From positions 62,001 through 126,000 of the forward strand of contig NZ_VUMD01000003.1 of NCBI RefSeq assembly GCF_009696375.1: DNA of 64,000 nt, written 5' to 3'. The stretch's first letter is position 1. Each line of letters begins with the position of its first letter. Shown here in pieces: positions 7,836 to 16,924 of the stretch. The stretch comes from Clostridium porci (GTDB taxonomy: Bacteria > Bacillota > Clostridia > Lachnospirales > Lachnospiraceae). Position numbers and translations under genes: made by a program. Under the pieces are notes generated by a model that saw only the letters and a program-made list of their open reading frames with translations, was not told where the DNA came from and did no database searches.

Positions 7836-9491
7836 CTACGTAAATTTGCTCATTTGAAGATGCGTTACTATCTCTTGAGCCTGTTTCCATGAATAGATTG
7901 GTATGTTTAAACCATTCACCCGTTTTGGACAATCCTCCCGATAATGAGGCCCCCTACTTTCCCTGCGAAGCAAAATCGCCTGATGCAGCGCAAGGGTAAG
8001 CTCTAAAGCCGCCTCCAAATCTACGGTTCTAAGCAGCTCCTCCATAGAACAATCTGTCTTTTCCAGGGGAATTTTATCCCGTTCCATCTGACTTTGAAGC
8101 TTTGATAGTTCCTGTAAAACGTTCCTACTCCCTTTTTCGCTCCTTATGAGCATGGCATGCTGTTGATTCAATTTTTGTATCGTATGAAGATATTTCTTAG
8201 CTTCCAAAATGACATAAAGCGGCTGATAATAATATGCTGCGGCCCCTTCTTTCTTCCCTCTCTCAGACCGGGCTGCCGCCTTACCAGCAATACGTCCAAA
8301 GACCAGCCCATTGGCCGAAGACAGCCCTCCCAGCCTATCTGCCCCATGCATGCCTCCGGTTACTTCACCACAGGCATACAGACCTTCTACTCCCGTAAAT
8401 GCCTCTTCATCAATAGCAATGCCACCGTTAGAAGCATGAGCATACATGCTTAACCATACCGGATCATCCATGGTCAAATTTTTTTCTTCCTTTAACCAGT
8501 CAAAATATGTTTTAATAAACTCAGGCTGATGCCGCTTTACCTCCTCTTGATAAACAACGCGAATTCCCTCTCTTCTCCTTTGGCTTTCCTTATAAATTTC
8601 CAGATCCACCTTTTTAGACGAAAGGCGTGTAGTAAAGGGCCCATACCCGGATCTTAATTCTAACTGCTTCTCCCTTTCTTCCTCTTCCCATTCCGAAAAT
8701 AATTCCTTATCTTCTCCATAAAAACGGCTGAATCGGAACAGCTTTTCATTATAGATGGTCTTGGGGGCAGGGTGTACATACCCCAGCATCATCTGCATAA
8801 ATTCCAGATTAAACAATTTAGCTCCTGACTCTAAAGCCAGGTATTGACCAATTCCTGTCACATCATCTGTAGTCAAACGGTGTGTAAACAAGCCTCCCAT
8901 TCCTCCGGTCGCTAAAATCACTGCCGGGCTTAGGATTTCCACAAAGCTAAGCCCCTCATCTTTTCTCTTGACGGCCAGAGCCCCGCAAACACGTTCTCCT
9001 TCTTTTAACAGCCTTAGGATTGTCATATGTTCAAGACAGGCGACTTTTAATTCACGCAACCGCTTCGACATCATTTGAGAGCTTCCAGGCTTTTCAATTC
9101 CCTTCCAAAGCCTGTTTTTATGATCAAAGCACGGGATAAATTCCCTCTCTTTATTTGCCTTTGCCTCTCTTAAGGGGACTCCCAGATGCTCTAAGTATTC
9201 CAGACTTTCCCTTATTTTTCCTGTGAAGGTGTGAACCAGAGCCGGATTAGCCATTCCTTCTCCAATTCTTAAAATTGTTTCTTCCAGATCCGCCTCATCC
9301 TTTTCATCCTCTGGAGCTACCAAGCCTAACCCCCAGGTTCCAGGATAGAAGCTGGAACCAGAGCAAAGCCTCCCTCTGCTGATAATGGCTGCCCTAGCAC
9401 CCTCTTCAGCCGCAGAAATAGCTGCTGTCAAACCAGCCAGGCCAGACCCAACTACTAATACATCTACATAGATTCTGCTGGTACAGCGCAT
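7836..9491 (-). CDS. FAD-dependent oxidoreductase, fumarate reductase/aspartate oxidase type
   Basis: A 551-residue flavoprotein. The N-terminus VDVLVVGSGLAGLTAAISAA is the GxGxxG dinucleotide-binding fold; ATGGMGG, DDVTGIGQYLALESGAKL and the C-terminal YACGEVTGGMHGADRLGG with LVFGRIAGKAAA are the FAD-binding and closing motifs of the succinate dehydrogenase/fumarate reductase/L-aspartate oxidase family. The region after residue about 430 is helical, like the C-terminal domain of those enzymes. The true substrate is not evident. The ATG at 9491 was chosen for AAAGGAGAA 9 bases upstream; it overlaps the transporter ATPase gene by 28 bases. Its place between a solute ABC transporter and two esterases suggests oxidation or reduction of the imported compound. 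No iron-sulfur partner subunit is encoded nearby. Confidence 0.78.
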   Translation of the reverse strand: MRCTSRIYVDVLVVGSGLAGLTAAISAAEEGARAAIISRGRLCSGSSFYPGTWGLGLVAPEDEKDEADLEETILRIGEGMANPALVHTFTGKIRESLEYLEHLGVPLREAKANKEREFIPCFDHKNRLWKGIEKPGSSQMMSKRLRELKVACLEHMTILRLLKEGERVCGALAVKRKDEGLSFVEILSPAVILATGGMGGLFTHRLTTDDVTGIGQYLALESGAKLFNLEFMQMMLGYVHPAPKTIYNEKLFRFSRFYGEDKELFSEWEEEEREKQLELRSGYGPFTTRLSSKKVDLEIYKESQRRREGIRVVYQEEVKRHQPEFIKTYFDWLKEEKNLTMDDPVWLSMYAHASNGGIAIDEEAFTGVEGLYACGEVTGGMHGADRLGGLSSANGLVFGRIAGKAAARSERGKKEGAAAYYYQPLYVILEAKKYLHTIQKLNQQHAMLIRSEKGSRNVLQELSKLQSQMERDKIPLEKTDCSMEELLRTVDLEAALELTLALHQAILLRRESRGPHYREDCPKRVNGLNIPIYSWKQAQEIVTHLQMSKFT

Positions 9492-10507
9492 GCTTCCATA
9501 TTCTCCTTTGCAAAATGACACGCTACAAAATGTTCCCTTCCTTCAATGATATATTTCTGAAGCTTAGGCTTTTCTTTTTTGCATATTTCCTGGCACATAC
9601 GGCAGCGTCCATGGAAATGGCAGCCACTGGGCGGATTCATTGGAGACGGAACATCACCCTTTAATACGATTCTTTCCTTTTTATGATTAATGTCCGCTAC
9701 TGGTATGGCAGATAGCAGAGCCTGTGTATATGGGTGAATACTATGCTGATACAATTCATCTGCATCTGCAAGCTCTACAATTCTGCCCAAATACATAACC
9801 GCGATTCTATCGCTTATATACTCTACCACACTTAAATCATGGGTAATAAAGATATACGTTAGATTATGCTTCTCCTTTAATTCTTTTAAGAGCTGGAGAA
9901 CCTGCGCCTGAATCGATACGTCAAGGGCCGATACGGCTTCATCGCAAATAACAAGCTCCGGATTGATGCATAAGGCTCTTGCTATTCCTATACGCTGTCT
10001 CTGCCCCCCTGAAAACTCATGAGGATAACGATCCATATACTCTCTGCGCATATTAACTGCTTCTAATAAATCCCCGATCACCTTTCTGCGTTCCGCTTTG
10101 GTTTTAACCCCAAACTTTTTCAACGGATCTGACAAGGATTGATAAATGGTAAAAGAGGGATTCAGGGATGACTGCGGATCCTGAAAGACAATTTGAATCT
10201 TTCTTCTGGCCATATCCATTTCATCCTTTTTCAGTTCTGCAAGATTGCGGGAACCATCCTCAAATTCATATATCATTTCACCTGCCGTAGGCTTATATAG
10301 CTGTAAAATTGTTTTTCCCAGAGTAGTTTTTCCGCAGCCGGATTCTCCTACTAATCCCAGGGTCTCTCCTCTGTAAATGGTAAGATCGATATCGTTTACA
10401 GCCTGCACGTAAGACTCTGCCCTGCCTAAAAATCCACTTTTTACAGGAAAGAAGGTTTTTAATCCTCTGATCGTTAATAAAGGCTGTTTTTCTTTCTTAT
10501 CTGGCAT
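9464..10507 (-). CDS. Oligopeptide/dipeptide-type ABC transporter ATPase (OppF/DppF-like)
   Basis: A 347-residue ATP-binding subunit. Walker A GESGCGKTTLGKTI (about residues 55-68), Q-loop FQDPQSSLNPSF, signature SGGQRQRIGIARAL, Walker B LVICDEAVSALD and the switch His in FITHD are all intact. The C-terminus carries the OppD/F extension (HPYTQALLSAIP and the Cys-rich CHFHGRCRMCQEIC, a probable iron-sulfur-type or zinc Cys cluster seen in this family). It overlaps the OppD-like gene by 11 bases and the flavoprotein by 28, indicating tight translational coupling. GGAGG is 9 bases from the ATG. It pairs with the other ATPase to drive the two permeases. Confidence 0.88.
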   Translation of the reverse strand: MPDKKEKQPLLTIRGLKTFFPVKSGFLGRAESYVQAVNDIDLTIYRGETLGLVGESGCGKTTLGKTILQLYKPTAGEMIYEFEDGSRNLAELKKDEMDMARRKIQIVFQDPQSSLNPSFTIYQSLSDPLKKFGVKTKAERRKVIGDLLEAVNMRREYMDRYPHEFSGGQRQRIGIARALCINPELVICDEAVSALDVSIQAQVLQLLKELKEKHNLTYIFITHDLSVVEYISDRIAVMYLGRIVELADADELYQHSIHPYTQALLSAIPVADINHKKERIVLKGDVPSPMNPPSGCHFHGRCRMCQEICKKEKPKLQKYIIEGREHFVACHFAKENMEACAVPAESM

Positions 10508-11519
10508 CTGTTAACACCTCCTTATATCTGCTGCAGCGCACCATATGAGTCCCCTCTACTATGGCTTCCTCAGGCATCTTTCCATCACATGCCGCACATG
10601 CATACTCGCATCTGGGAGCAAACTGACAGCCGCTGGGGCGATCATAGGGATCCGGTGTGGAGCCCTGAATCGGATGAATCTCTTGTTTCGCGCCCTTTCC
10701 CAAAATAGGGATTGACTTTAAGAGCGCTTTTGTATAGGGGTGGGCCGGAGAGCCTAAAACCTCCTGAGCCGTTCCGCTTTCAATGATATTTCCCATATAC
10801 ATGACCGCCACGTCATCAGCCAGCTCACATACCACGCCCATATCATGGGTGATCAGCATAATCGCAGTATTGTATTCTTCCTTCAGATGCTTCATCAATT
10901 CAAAAATTTGCGCTTGAATCGTCACATCCAAGGCGGTAGTCGGTTCATCTGCAATTAACACCTTAGGCTTGCAGCTCATAGCCATAGCAATCATAGCACG
11001 CTGACGCATACCTCCCGAAAATTCATGGGGGTATTGGTCAATCCGTTTTTCAGGATTCGGGATTCCCATATCCTTTAAAAGCTGCAGCGCTCTTGCTCTT
11101 GCTTCTTTTTTCGTCACCCTCTCATGAGAACGGATCATTTCGCAGATTTGCCAGCCGATGGTATATACCGGATTCAAGGCAGTCATAGGATCCTGGAAGA
11201 TCATAGCAATGTCATGACCTCTCAAAGAGCGCATCTGCTTTCCATTCCGTTCCAGCCTTTCAATATGTATATCTCCACGCCCGTCTTCACTATGGTAGAT
11301 AATTTCTCCCTCTTCAATACGGGAAAGCTTCGGTAAAAGCTGCATAATAGAGGTTGCTGTTACACTTTTTCCACAGCCGGATTCTCCAACAATACACAGA
11401 GTTTTTCCCCTCTTAATTTCCATAGATACTCCATTAATCGCCTTATTGCAGCGCTGGTTGGTATAAAAATATGTTTTCAGATTGTTCACTGAAATAATTA
11501 CATCCTGTTCTTTCTTCAT
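10497..11519 (-). CDS. Oligopeptide/dipeptide-type ABC transporter ATPase (OppD/DppD-like)
   Basis: A 340-residue partner ATPase. Walker A VGESGCGKSVTATSIMQLL, Q-loop IFQDPMTALNPVYTI, signature SGGMRQRAMIAMAM, Walker B VLIADEPTTALD and the switch ITHDMGVV are intact. The C-terminal extension has SPAHPYTKALL and the Cys cluster CQFAPRCEYACAAC. The signature SGGMRQR (versus SGGQRQR in the neighbour) is the usual OppD/OppF difference. It follows the OppC-like gene by 12 bases. Confidence 0.88.
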   Translation of the reverse strand: MKKEQDVIISVNNLKTYFYTNQRCNKAINGVSMEIKRGKTLCIVGESGCGKSVTATSIMQLLPKLSRIEEGEIIYHSEDGRGDIHIERLERNGKQMRSLRGHDIAMIFQDPMTALNPVYTIGWQICEMIRSHERVTKKEARARALQLLKDMGIPNPEKRIDQYPHEFSGGMRQRAMIAMAMSCKPKVLIADEPTTALDVTIQAQIFELMKHLKEEYNTAIMLITHDMGVVCELADDVAVMYMGNIIESGTAQEVLGSPAHPYTKALLKSIPILGKGAKQEIHPIQGSTPDPYDRPSGCQFAPRCEYACAACDGKMPEEAIVEGTHMVRCSRYKEVLTDAR

Positions 11520-11531
11520 TCTTACGCCCTC

Positions 11532-12461
11532 CTAACCCTGCTGCGTGGGATCTGTTGTATCCCGGATTCCATCACCTAAAAAGTTAATACTCATAACGAA
11601 GAGAGAAACCACAATACCCGTTGGAAGCCACAGCCACCAACTATTTTCTAACGTATATAAATCCTGGGCAGCATTTAAAATATTTCCCCAGGTGGGAACC
11701 TCCAGGGGAACGCCCAGACCTAAAAAGCTCAGCGCCGCCTCTTCAAGAATAAACATAGCCGTACTTAAGGTCACATTTACTATAATCGGACTTAAGGCAT
11801 TTGGCAGGATATGCTTATAACAGATAACAAATGGATTCAGCCCAAAAACCTTTAAAGACTGAACATATTCCTCCTCACGGATAGACAGCACCTGGGATCT
11901 TGCCATACGGAAGGATGAACCCCAGCCGCAAATTATAAATATAATTACAATATTCTTTGCGCTCTGCCCTAAGATTGATACCAGCATCAGAACCAGAATA
12001 AGCTGCGGAATGGACATAAAAATCTCCGAAATCCGAACCATGAGCTGGTCAAACCTCCCGCCCCTGTAGCCGCTGTAACATCCTGCCAGAACTCCAATAA
12101 CAGCACAGCCAAGAGCGCTCCCAAAGCCGATAGCGATGGACATACGTCCTCCGTACAGAACTCTGGCAAATACATCTCTTCCTAATTTATCCGTTCCAAA
12201 AAGGTGATTTCCTGAAGGCATCTTTAAAATAGCCTTCATATCTACTGCCGTTGGAGAATAGGAGGCCAGAAAGGGAGCAAAAATACAGCTTAACAAAATA
12301 ACCAAAAAAATAGCTCCTCCCACGATGGCCAGGCGGTTATTCAGAAGCTTTCTTAAGGCCCGATTCCCCTGTTTCCTTCTTTTTAATTCACCGGACTCCT
12401 CCAGTCTTTTTATTCTATCAAACTTGCGATTCAATCTGGATTGTTTTGACACCTTTATCAC
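11532..12461 (-). CDS. Opp/Dpp-type ABC transporter permease (OppC/DppC-like)
   Basis: A 309-residue inner-membrane subunit with an N-terminal cytoplasmic stretch, about six membrane helices and the EAA coupling loop (EEEYVQSLKVFGLNPFVIC). HLFGTDKLGRDVFARVLYG is the conserved OppC N-terminal mark, and EAALSFLGLG plus PTWGNIL are the conserved C-terminal marks. It lies 3 bases after the OppB-like gene and 12 before the OppD-like gene. Confidence 0.88.
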   Translation of the reverse strand: MIKVSKQSRLNRKFDRIKRLEESGELKRRKQGNRALRKLLNNRLAIVGGAIFLVILLSCIFAPFLASYSPTAVDMKAILKMPSGNHLFGTDKLGRDVFARVLYGGRMSIAIGFGSALGCAVIGVLAGCYSGYRGGRFDQLMVRISEIFMSIPQLILVLMLVSILGQSAKNIVIIFIICGWGSSFRMARSQVLSIREEEYVQSLKVFGLNPFVICYKHILPNALSPIIVNVTLSTAMFILEEAALSFLGLGVPLEVPTWGNILNAAQDLYTLENSWWLWLPTGIVVSLFVMSINFLGDGIRDTTDPTQQG

Positions 12462-12464
12462 CTC

Positions 12465-13427
12465 CTATCCGTTCAGCTTCACCCTTGGATCCAGCGCCGC
12501 CGTCATGATATCAACAAAGGTACTGGCAAACAAGGTCATAAATACAAAAAGCAGGGCTAACATCATAACCAGGTTATAGTTTTGAGAACGTACTGCACTA
12601 TTAAACGCACTTCCTATTCCAGGCCACTGAAATACTGTTTCAATTACTACGGAACCTGCGATCAGCGTTGGCAGACGGAAACCAATTAATACAATTACAG
12701 GAGTCAGAGACACCCTGAATCCATGTATCAGATTTACCCTCCATTCCGGCAGGCCTTTACTTCTTGCGGTTTTTATGTAGTCTTTATTCATCGTATCCAG
12801 CATACTGCTTCTGGCATATCGCATTACACCCGCAGTCATAGAAACTCCCAGCACAAGAGCTGGTAATACCATGTATTTCGCGCGATCTAAAAAGGTTACT
12901 GCATTGGTATCCGTACGCCCTCCAACCGGCAGCCATCCTAAATTCAAAGCAAAGATTAAAATAGCGCATACGCCAAAGAAAAACTGGGGAATCGAAACTC
13001 CAATCATACCTGCCACAGTCAGAACATTGTCTCCAATGCTTCCTTTATAAATAGCGCCTAACACTCCCAGAATACTTCCAAGAACGGTAGAAATCAATAA
13101 GGCCGCCACCGCCAGCTCCAGCGTAGCAGGAAGTCTTTGCGCCATAATTTTAATAACCGGAACTCCGCTGGAGGTACTATAGCCAAAGTCTCCATGTAAA
13201 ATTCGGAACAACCACTTAAAATATCTTATAACAAAGGGATCATCTAATCCATACTGTGCCCTTAAAGCTGCCATTTGTTCATTCGTTAACCGGGCCAGGG
13301 ACTCCGGATCCATTAAATAAGAGGTAGGATCTCCTGGCGTCAAATCCAACAGCCAATAGATGATAAAGGTAATAATCAGCAGCATCGGAATCATTCCCAG
13401 GATTTTTTTCACTGTATACTTAAGCAT
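12465..13427 (-). CDS. Opp/Dpp-type ABC transporter permease (OppB/DppB-like)
   Basis: A 320-residue permease with the family N-terminus YTVKKILGMIPMLLIITFII, the extracytoplasmic loop DDPFVIRYFKWLFRILHGDFGYS, and the EAA loop (KDYIKTARSKGLPEWRV) followed by FQWPGIGSAFNSAV. About six membrane helices. It is separated from the binding-protein gene by 207 bp that hold a long palindrome, which probably lowers its expression relative to the binding protein. Confidence 0.88.
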   Translation of the reverse strand: MLKYTVKKILGMIPMLLIITFIIYWLLDLTPGDPTSYLMDPESLARLTNEQMAALRAQYGLDDPFVIRYFKWLFRILHGDFGYSTSSGVPVIKIMAQRLPATLELAVAALLISTVLGSILGVLGAIYKGSIGDNVLTVAGMIGVSIPQFFFGVCAILIFALNLGWLPVGGRTDTNAVTFLDRAKYMVLPALVLGVSMTAGVMRYARSSMLDTMNKDYIKTARSKGLPEWRVNLIHGFRVSLTPVIVLIGFRLPTLIAGSVVIETVFQWPGIGSAFNSAVRSQNYNLVMMLALLFVFMTLFASTFVDIMTAALDPRVKLNG

Positions 13428-13471
13428 GTTTAGCCTTCCTTTCTGATTCGTCCCATTCTCATAAAGAAAGA

Positions 13472-13588
13472 GAGTGTCTCAAAAGTCATTTTCATTCAGA
13501 AATCATGCCATATAGAGATTTTATAACAGCGCGATACGCTGCATATGGTATGATTTTGATTCTAAAGCGACTTTTAAGACACACTCCT
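13472..13588. repeat. ~117-bp imperfect palindrome between binding protein and permease genes
   Basis: The left end GAGTGTCTCAAAAGTC (13472-13487) is repeated inverted as GACTTTTAAGACACACTC (13569-13586), and AATCATGCCATAT (13501-13513) is inverted as ATATGGTATGATT (13543-13555); most of the sequence between these arms also pairs, leaving a GC-rich centre. Such end-to-end symmetry with no coding capacity fits a miniature inverted-repeat element (MITE-like). When transcribed from the operon it would form a long hairpin and act as a processing or attenuation point. No target-site duplication is obvious. Confidence 0.65.
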
Positions 13589-13634
13589 CATCCTTACACG
13601 GTATATAAAACAGATTTGAATTGAATTGTTTATC

Positions 13635-15317
13635 TTACTTTACAACCCAGTTCTGAACTCCCCAGTTAAAATTAAACTGTGGATTACCAATCGCCTCAAT
13701 TCCTTCTACTCTATCACTATGTAACAAATAGATTGGCTGGTAATATAATGGGATTTCAAATAATGTTTCATTTTCGTATTTCTGCAATTCAAAAAACGCC
13801 TTTTTCTGTACCTCCGCATCTGCAGAAGCATTTGTTGCAGCAATTAACTCATCCAGCTTTGGATCGCCAGGCGTGTGTGAATTAATGGAGTAGCCGGTTG
13901 CGTATCTGTCATAGTACTCATGTAAGGACAGCGCCGCATTTGCCGCATAACACATATCCCAGTCTACCGCTCTAGGTCCATTGACCGGATCCTCCGGCGC
14001 TTTCCAAAGGATTGTTGCAAGGTCTCCTTCTACCAGGCTTGCATTCATCTTAATTCCAACTTCAGCAAGATACTGCTGGATAACTGCCATTAAATCCTGA
14101 GTTGCCTGATCGGTATAGTAGTAAACTACTTTGATCTCTCTATTAGAATCCCAGCCCGCTTCTGCTAATAGCTGTTTTGCTTTCTCAGGATTGTAATCGT
14201 AGTTATTTAATCCATCTACCTTATCCGGCCCGTCAGGGGTTAAGCTATTGGCAGGAACGCCCGCTCCATTCATAACTCCTTCGCAGATAGAGGCCATATC
14301 GATTGCATAAGCAATCGCCTGGCGCACTCTCGGATCCGAAAGAGCGCCTGGAGTTCCATCTGCGTTAGGGAATTTATTCACGTAGAAAAGCCGTGTATAA
14401 CGTACATCCACTTTATCTAAGGTAATACCTGCCTGCCCTTCTAATGCCTGCACGTCAGCAATGTTTTTCGTGTATGCATAATCCAGCTTTCCAGCTTTTG
14501 CATTTGTAACAAAGTTGGGATCCGAATCTCCGGCGCTGGGATTTAAATGGATCTTGTAGTTTGCCACTCCACCATAGTATCCTTCAAAAGGCGCCAGTAT
14601 CGTATAGTTACCCATCTGCACCTCCTCCACCTTAAAAGGACCGGAACCAACCGGATGCTGGAAGTATTCTGCCTGCTGCAGGCTCACAGGATCCACATCT
14701 GCCAGATATTTTTTCGGCAATGGCGCAAATTGGGTAAATACCAGCAATGCATCAGGAGCTACCTTATTGAAGTTTAATGTAATCGTATTTCCGTCAACTA
14801 CAATACCGGAAATATGTTCCGCACTTCCATCTAAGTAAGCGCCAGAGCCTTCTATAGCTTCAAAAGCGGAGCGAAATACGGAGTTTAAAACGGTTGTCTT
14901 TAATGCGTACTCAATATTCCATTGAATTTCTTCTGCTGTAATGGGCTCTCCGTCATGCCAGGTTATTCCGTCTCTTAAGGTGAATTTTAAGTAAGAACCA
15001 TCTTCTGCCATTTCATAGCTGGAGGCCAACTCTCCCTCACCTGATATAGGAGATAAATTTTCGTCTGCAAGCAGCAGACGCGCATATAAAGTTTTGTTAT
15101 ACATATAAGTTCCCGGATTTAACCAAGGGGTCTCAAAGAACTCTGTCGGCCCTCCATTGGAGTAAAGCACTCCTGCCTCACCTGCCGGAATTGCTTCTGT
15201 ACCTCCTTCCGCTTTTGCCCCTGTGTCTGTTGCAGTTTCCTGTCCGCCGCCGCAGCCTGCCAGAAGAACCATACTCATAGAAGCTGCAAGAATTAAAGAT
15301 AACAGTTTCTTTTTCAT
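13635..15317 (-). CDS. Substrate-binding lipoprotein of Opp/Dpp type (SBP_bac_5)
   Basis: A 560-residue extracellular solute-binding lipoprotein. Signal peptide MKKKLLSLILAASMSMVLLA with lipobox LLAGC, followed by a Gly/Glu linker. The mature domain carries the family marks FTLRDGITWHDGEPITAEE, PVGSGPFKVEE, DPRVRQAIAYAIDM and YNPEKAKQLLAEAGW. Family 5 binding proteins carry peptides, nickel or oligosaccharides/glycosides. The ATG at 15317 was chosen since AAGGAGAAAGGG lies just ahead and the signal peptide starts here. It is the first gene of the eight-gene operon. Given the flavoprotein and esterases downstream, a non-peptide ligand such as an acylated glycoside is as likely as a peptide (inference). 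Confidence 0.88.
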   Translation of the reverse strand: MKKKLLSLILAASMSMVLLAGCGGGQETATDTGAKAEGGTEAIPAGEAGVLYSNGGPTEFFETPWLNPGTYMYNKTLYARLLLADENLSPISGEGELASSYEMAEDGSYLKFTLRDGITWHDGEPITAEEIQWNIEYALKTTVLNSVFRSAFEAIEGSGAYLDGSAEHISGIVVDGNTITLNFNKVAPDALLVFTQFAPLPKKYLADVDPVSLQQAEYFQHPVGSGPFKVEEVQMGNYTILAPFEGYYGGVANYKIHLNPSAGDSDPNFVTNAKAGKLDYAYTKNIADVQALEGQAGITLDKVDVRYTRLFYVNKFPNADGTPGALSDPRVRQAIAYAIDMASICEGVMNGAGVPANSLTPDGPDKVDGLNNYDYNPEKAKQLLAEAGWDSNREIKVVYYYTDQATQDLMAVIQQYLAEVGIKMNASLVEGDLATILWKAPEDPVNGPRAVDWDMCYAANAALSLHEYYDRYATGYSINSHTPGDPKLDELIAATNASADAEVQKKAFFELQKYENETLFEIPLYYQPIYLLHSDRVEGIEAIGNPQFNFNWGVQNWVVK

Positions 15318-15428
15318 TCTTTCCCTTTCTCCTTCATCGTTTATGTGATCCGACCCAAAGAAAAAGTATATAAACGCCCTTTTAGCCCAATGGTTTAACC
15401 CCATGGTACCCCTTCCTTTGGCATATTA

Positions 15429-15443
15429 CCTAATATAGTTAGG
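15429..15443. promoter_or_regulatory. 15-bp palindrome downstream of the operon promoter, candidate operator
   Basis: CCTAATATAGTTAGG has five-base perfect arms (CCTAA/TTAGG) and lies about 28 bp downstream of the -10 of the promoter at 15471-15499, a position where a bound repressor would block transcription. No regulator gene adjoins the operon, so the protein that binds is unknown. Confidence 0.35.
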
Positions 15444-15470
15444 CAAACATTATAAAAATGGATCTTTTTT

Positions 15471-15499
15471 AGTATATTTGTTTTTAAATTTATTTTCAA
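15471..15499 (-). promoter_or_regulatory. Sigma-A promoter of the Opp-flavoprotein-esterase operon
   Basis: TTGAAA (15494-15499) and TATACT (15471-15476) are 17 bp apart on the minus strand, in an AT-rich stretch 154 bp before the first ATG. The 380-bp gap 15318-15697 shows no other gene; it is AT-rich and holds this promoter and the operator-like palindrome. Confidence 0.5.
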
Positions 15500-15697
15500 T
15501 ACTATGCTATTATATTGAATGTTCTTTCTGTATCTTTGCTTATTTATCCAACTTAATCACCATATATCCATTTGAATTTGTTTATTTATTCTACATTTTT
15601 ATTTTTTGTTTCCAAATCCACTTAAATATATAATTATTTTTTTTGCAAGGCTGCAACTGATTTTTTAACTAAATATAAGCTTCATATTTTCACCAAA

Positions 15698-16609
15698 TTA
15701 TACAATTCCATCAGCTTTTACACCTGTTTCCTCCTCGGCATTTCGATAAACCCGTTTCATGGTAAACCCTCTGCCTCTGACCTCATTTATCTGATTAATT
15801 ATCATAAATGCTTCCGGATCCTCATCCATTACCAGCTGATTCAGCCTGGGCAAATCTCTTTGGGCTATTACAGCCAGTATCATTTCCTGCTCTTTATGAA
15901 GGTATCCTGTCTCCATGTGAAGCAAAGAAGCGCCGCAGTCCATACGCTCTGTGATGAGACGGTTCAGCTTCTTATAGGCTTTGCTGACTATTTTGACCTG
16001 AATTCTTGCAGTACCAGACACCAGTACCTTATTCAGCACCATAGTATACACAATAATCAAAAGAATTCCATATAAAACTCCGCGGAAGTCTGCCCCAATC
16101 ATCTGAAGACCCAGAATCACACAGTCCATCAGATAAATGCTGAAAGATATATTTATACCAAGCTTCTTTTTAAGGATCAAAGAAGGTATATCCACTCCGC
16201 CCGTGGAAGCCCCGGCACGTATCACAATCCCTATCCCCGCTCCAATCAACAGACCTGCATAAAAAACAGCCACCAGCCGCTCCTCCATAGCAAAGCCCTG
16301 AAAACCAGTACGCTCCAGCACCCCCAGCATAAACGGGTAAATGACTGTGCTGAGTGCCGTCGTCACCGCAAACCTCCTTCCCAAAATCCAGGCTCCTATA
16401 AGAAACATGGCTACGTTAAATAGACTCACAAACAGGCTCACCGGAATACATGCAAACCGATAAAAAAACAGCGCCAGGCCGGTAGTCCCTCCTGTCATCA
16501 GGTTGTTCGGCACAATAAACAACACCACTGCCAAGGCATACATCAAATTACCCAGAATAATCATGCCGATACTCATAAGCTCCCCCGCTGCCCTCTTTTT
16601 TATCTCCAT
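15698..16609 (-). CDS. YitT-family membrane protein
   Basis: A 303-residue protein with five to six membrane helices (residues about 12-175) followed by a soluble C-terminal DUF2179 domain (about 205-290). GNLMYALAVVLFIVPNNLMTGGTTG and RAGASTGGVDIPSLIL are typical YitT stretches; the tail has TERMDCGASLLHMETGYL and VIAQRDLPRLNQLVMDEDP, the standard DUF2179 region. The molecular role of the family is not known. It is monocistronic, preceded by a leader with a strong hairpin at 16657-16678. Confidence 0.85.
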   Translation of the reverse strand: MEIKKRAAGELMSIGMIILGNLMYALAVVLFIVPNNLMTGGTTGLALFFYRFACIPVSLFVSLFNVAMFLIGAWILGRRFAVTTALSTVIYPFMLGVLERTGFQGFAMEERLVAVFYAGLLIGAGIGIVIRAGASTGGVDIPSLILKKKLGINISFSIYLMDCVILGLQMIGADFRGVLYGILLIIVYTMVLNKVLVSGTARIQVKIVSKAYKKLNRLITERMDCGASLLHMETGYLHKEQEMILAVIAQRDLPRLNQLVMDEDPEAFMIINQINEVRGRGFTMKRVYRNAEEETGVKADGIV

Positions 16610-16646
16610 CCTTTTACCCCTTTCTCACTTTACCCAGATGAAACGT

Positions 16647-16678
16647 CAAAGAAAACGGCGGCAGATTTCTCTGCCGCC
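16647..16678 (-). terminator. Strong hairpin upstream of the YitT gene (terminator or attenuator)
   Basis: A perfect 9-bp GC-rich stem GGCGGCAGA/TCTGCCGCC (16657-16665 with 16670-16678) is followed on the minus strand by GTTTTCTTTG. It lies between tuf and the YitT ATG, with a second small stem (GAGGC/GCCTC, around 16698-16714) just upstream. It can be a second terminator after tuf or an attenuator in the YitT leader; I cannot tell which. The 385-bp gap 16610-16994 otherwise holds only the tuf terminator. Confidence 0.5.
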
Positions 16679-16924
16679 ATAACGCTTTTTATCATACGAG
16701 GCTTTTCAGGCCTCTCAGTCATAATCTCAATTATCATATGCCATCTGTGCTTTTATGTTTATACTGTCAAATACTCCATAAGGTATGGTATCATGTTTCC
16801 CTTCCGCTGTCAAGCTGCCGTCTTTCCTGCCCCACGACCAACCCATGAATGGACATTCTTCGAACAATCCATTCTGCCGGGCTTTTGTTTTTCACAAGGA
16901 AATGCTTTTCTTTTTGCAGACACT

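Noticed and set aside
13472-13588. Complete insertion sequence
   Set aside because: Inverted ends are present but there is no transposase frame inside or next to them, so only a MITE-like element or hairpin is claimed.
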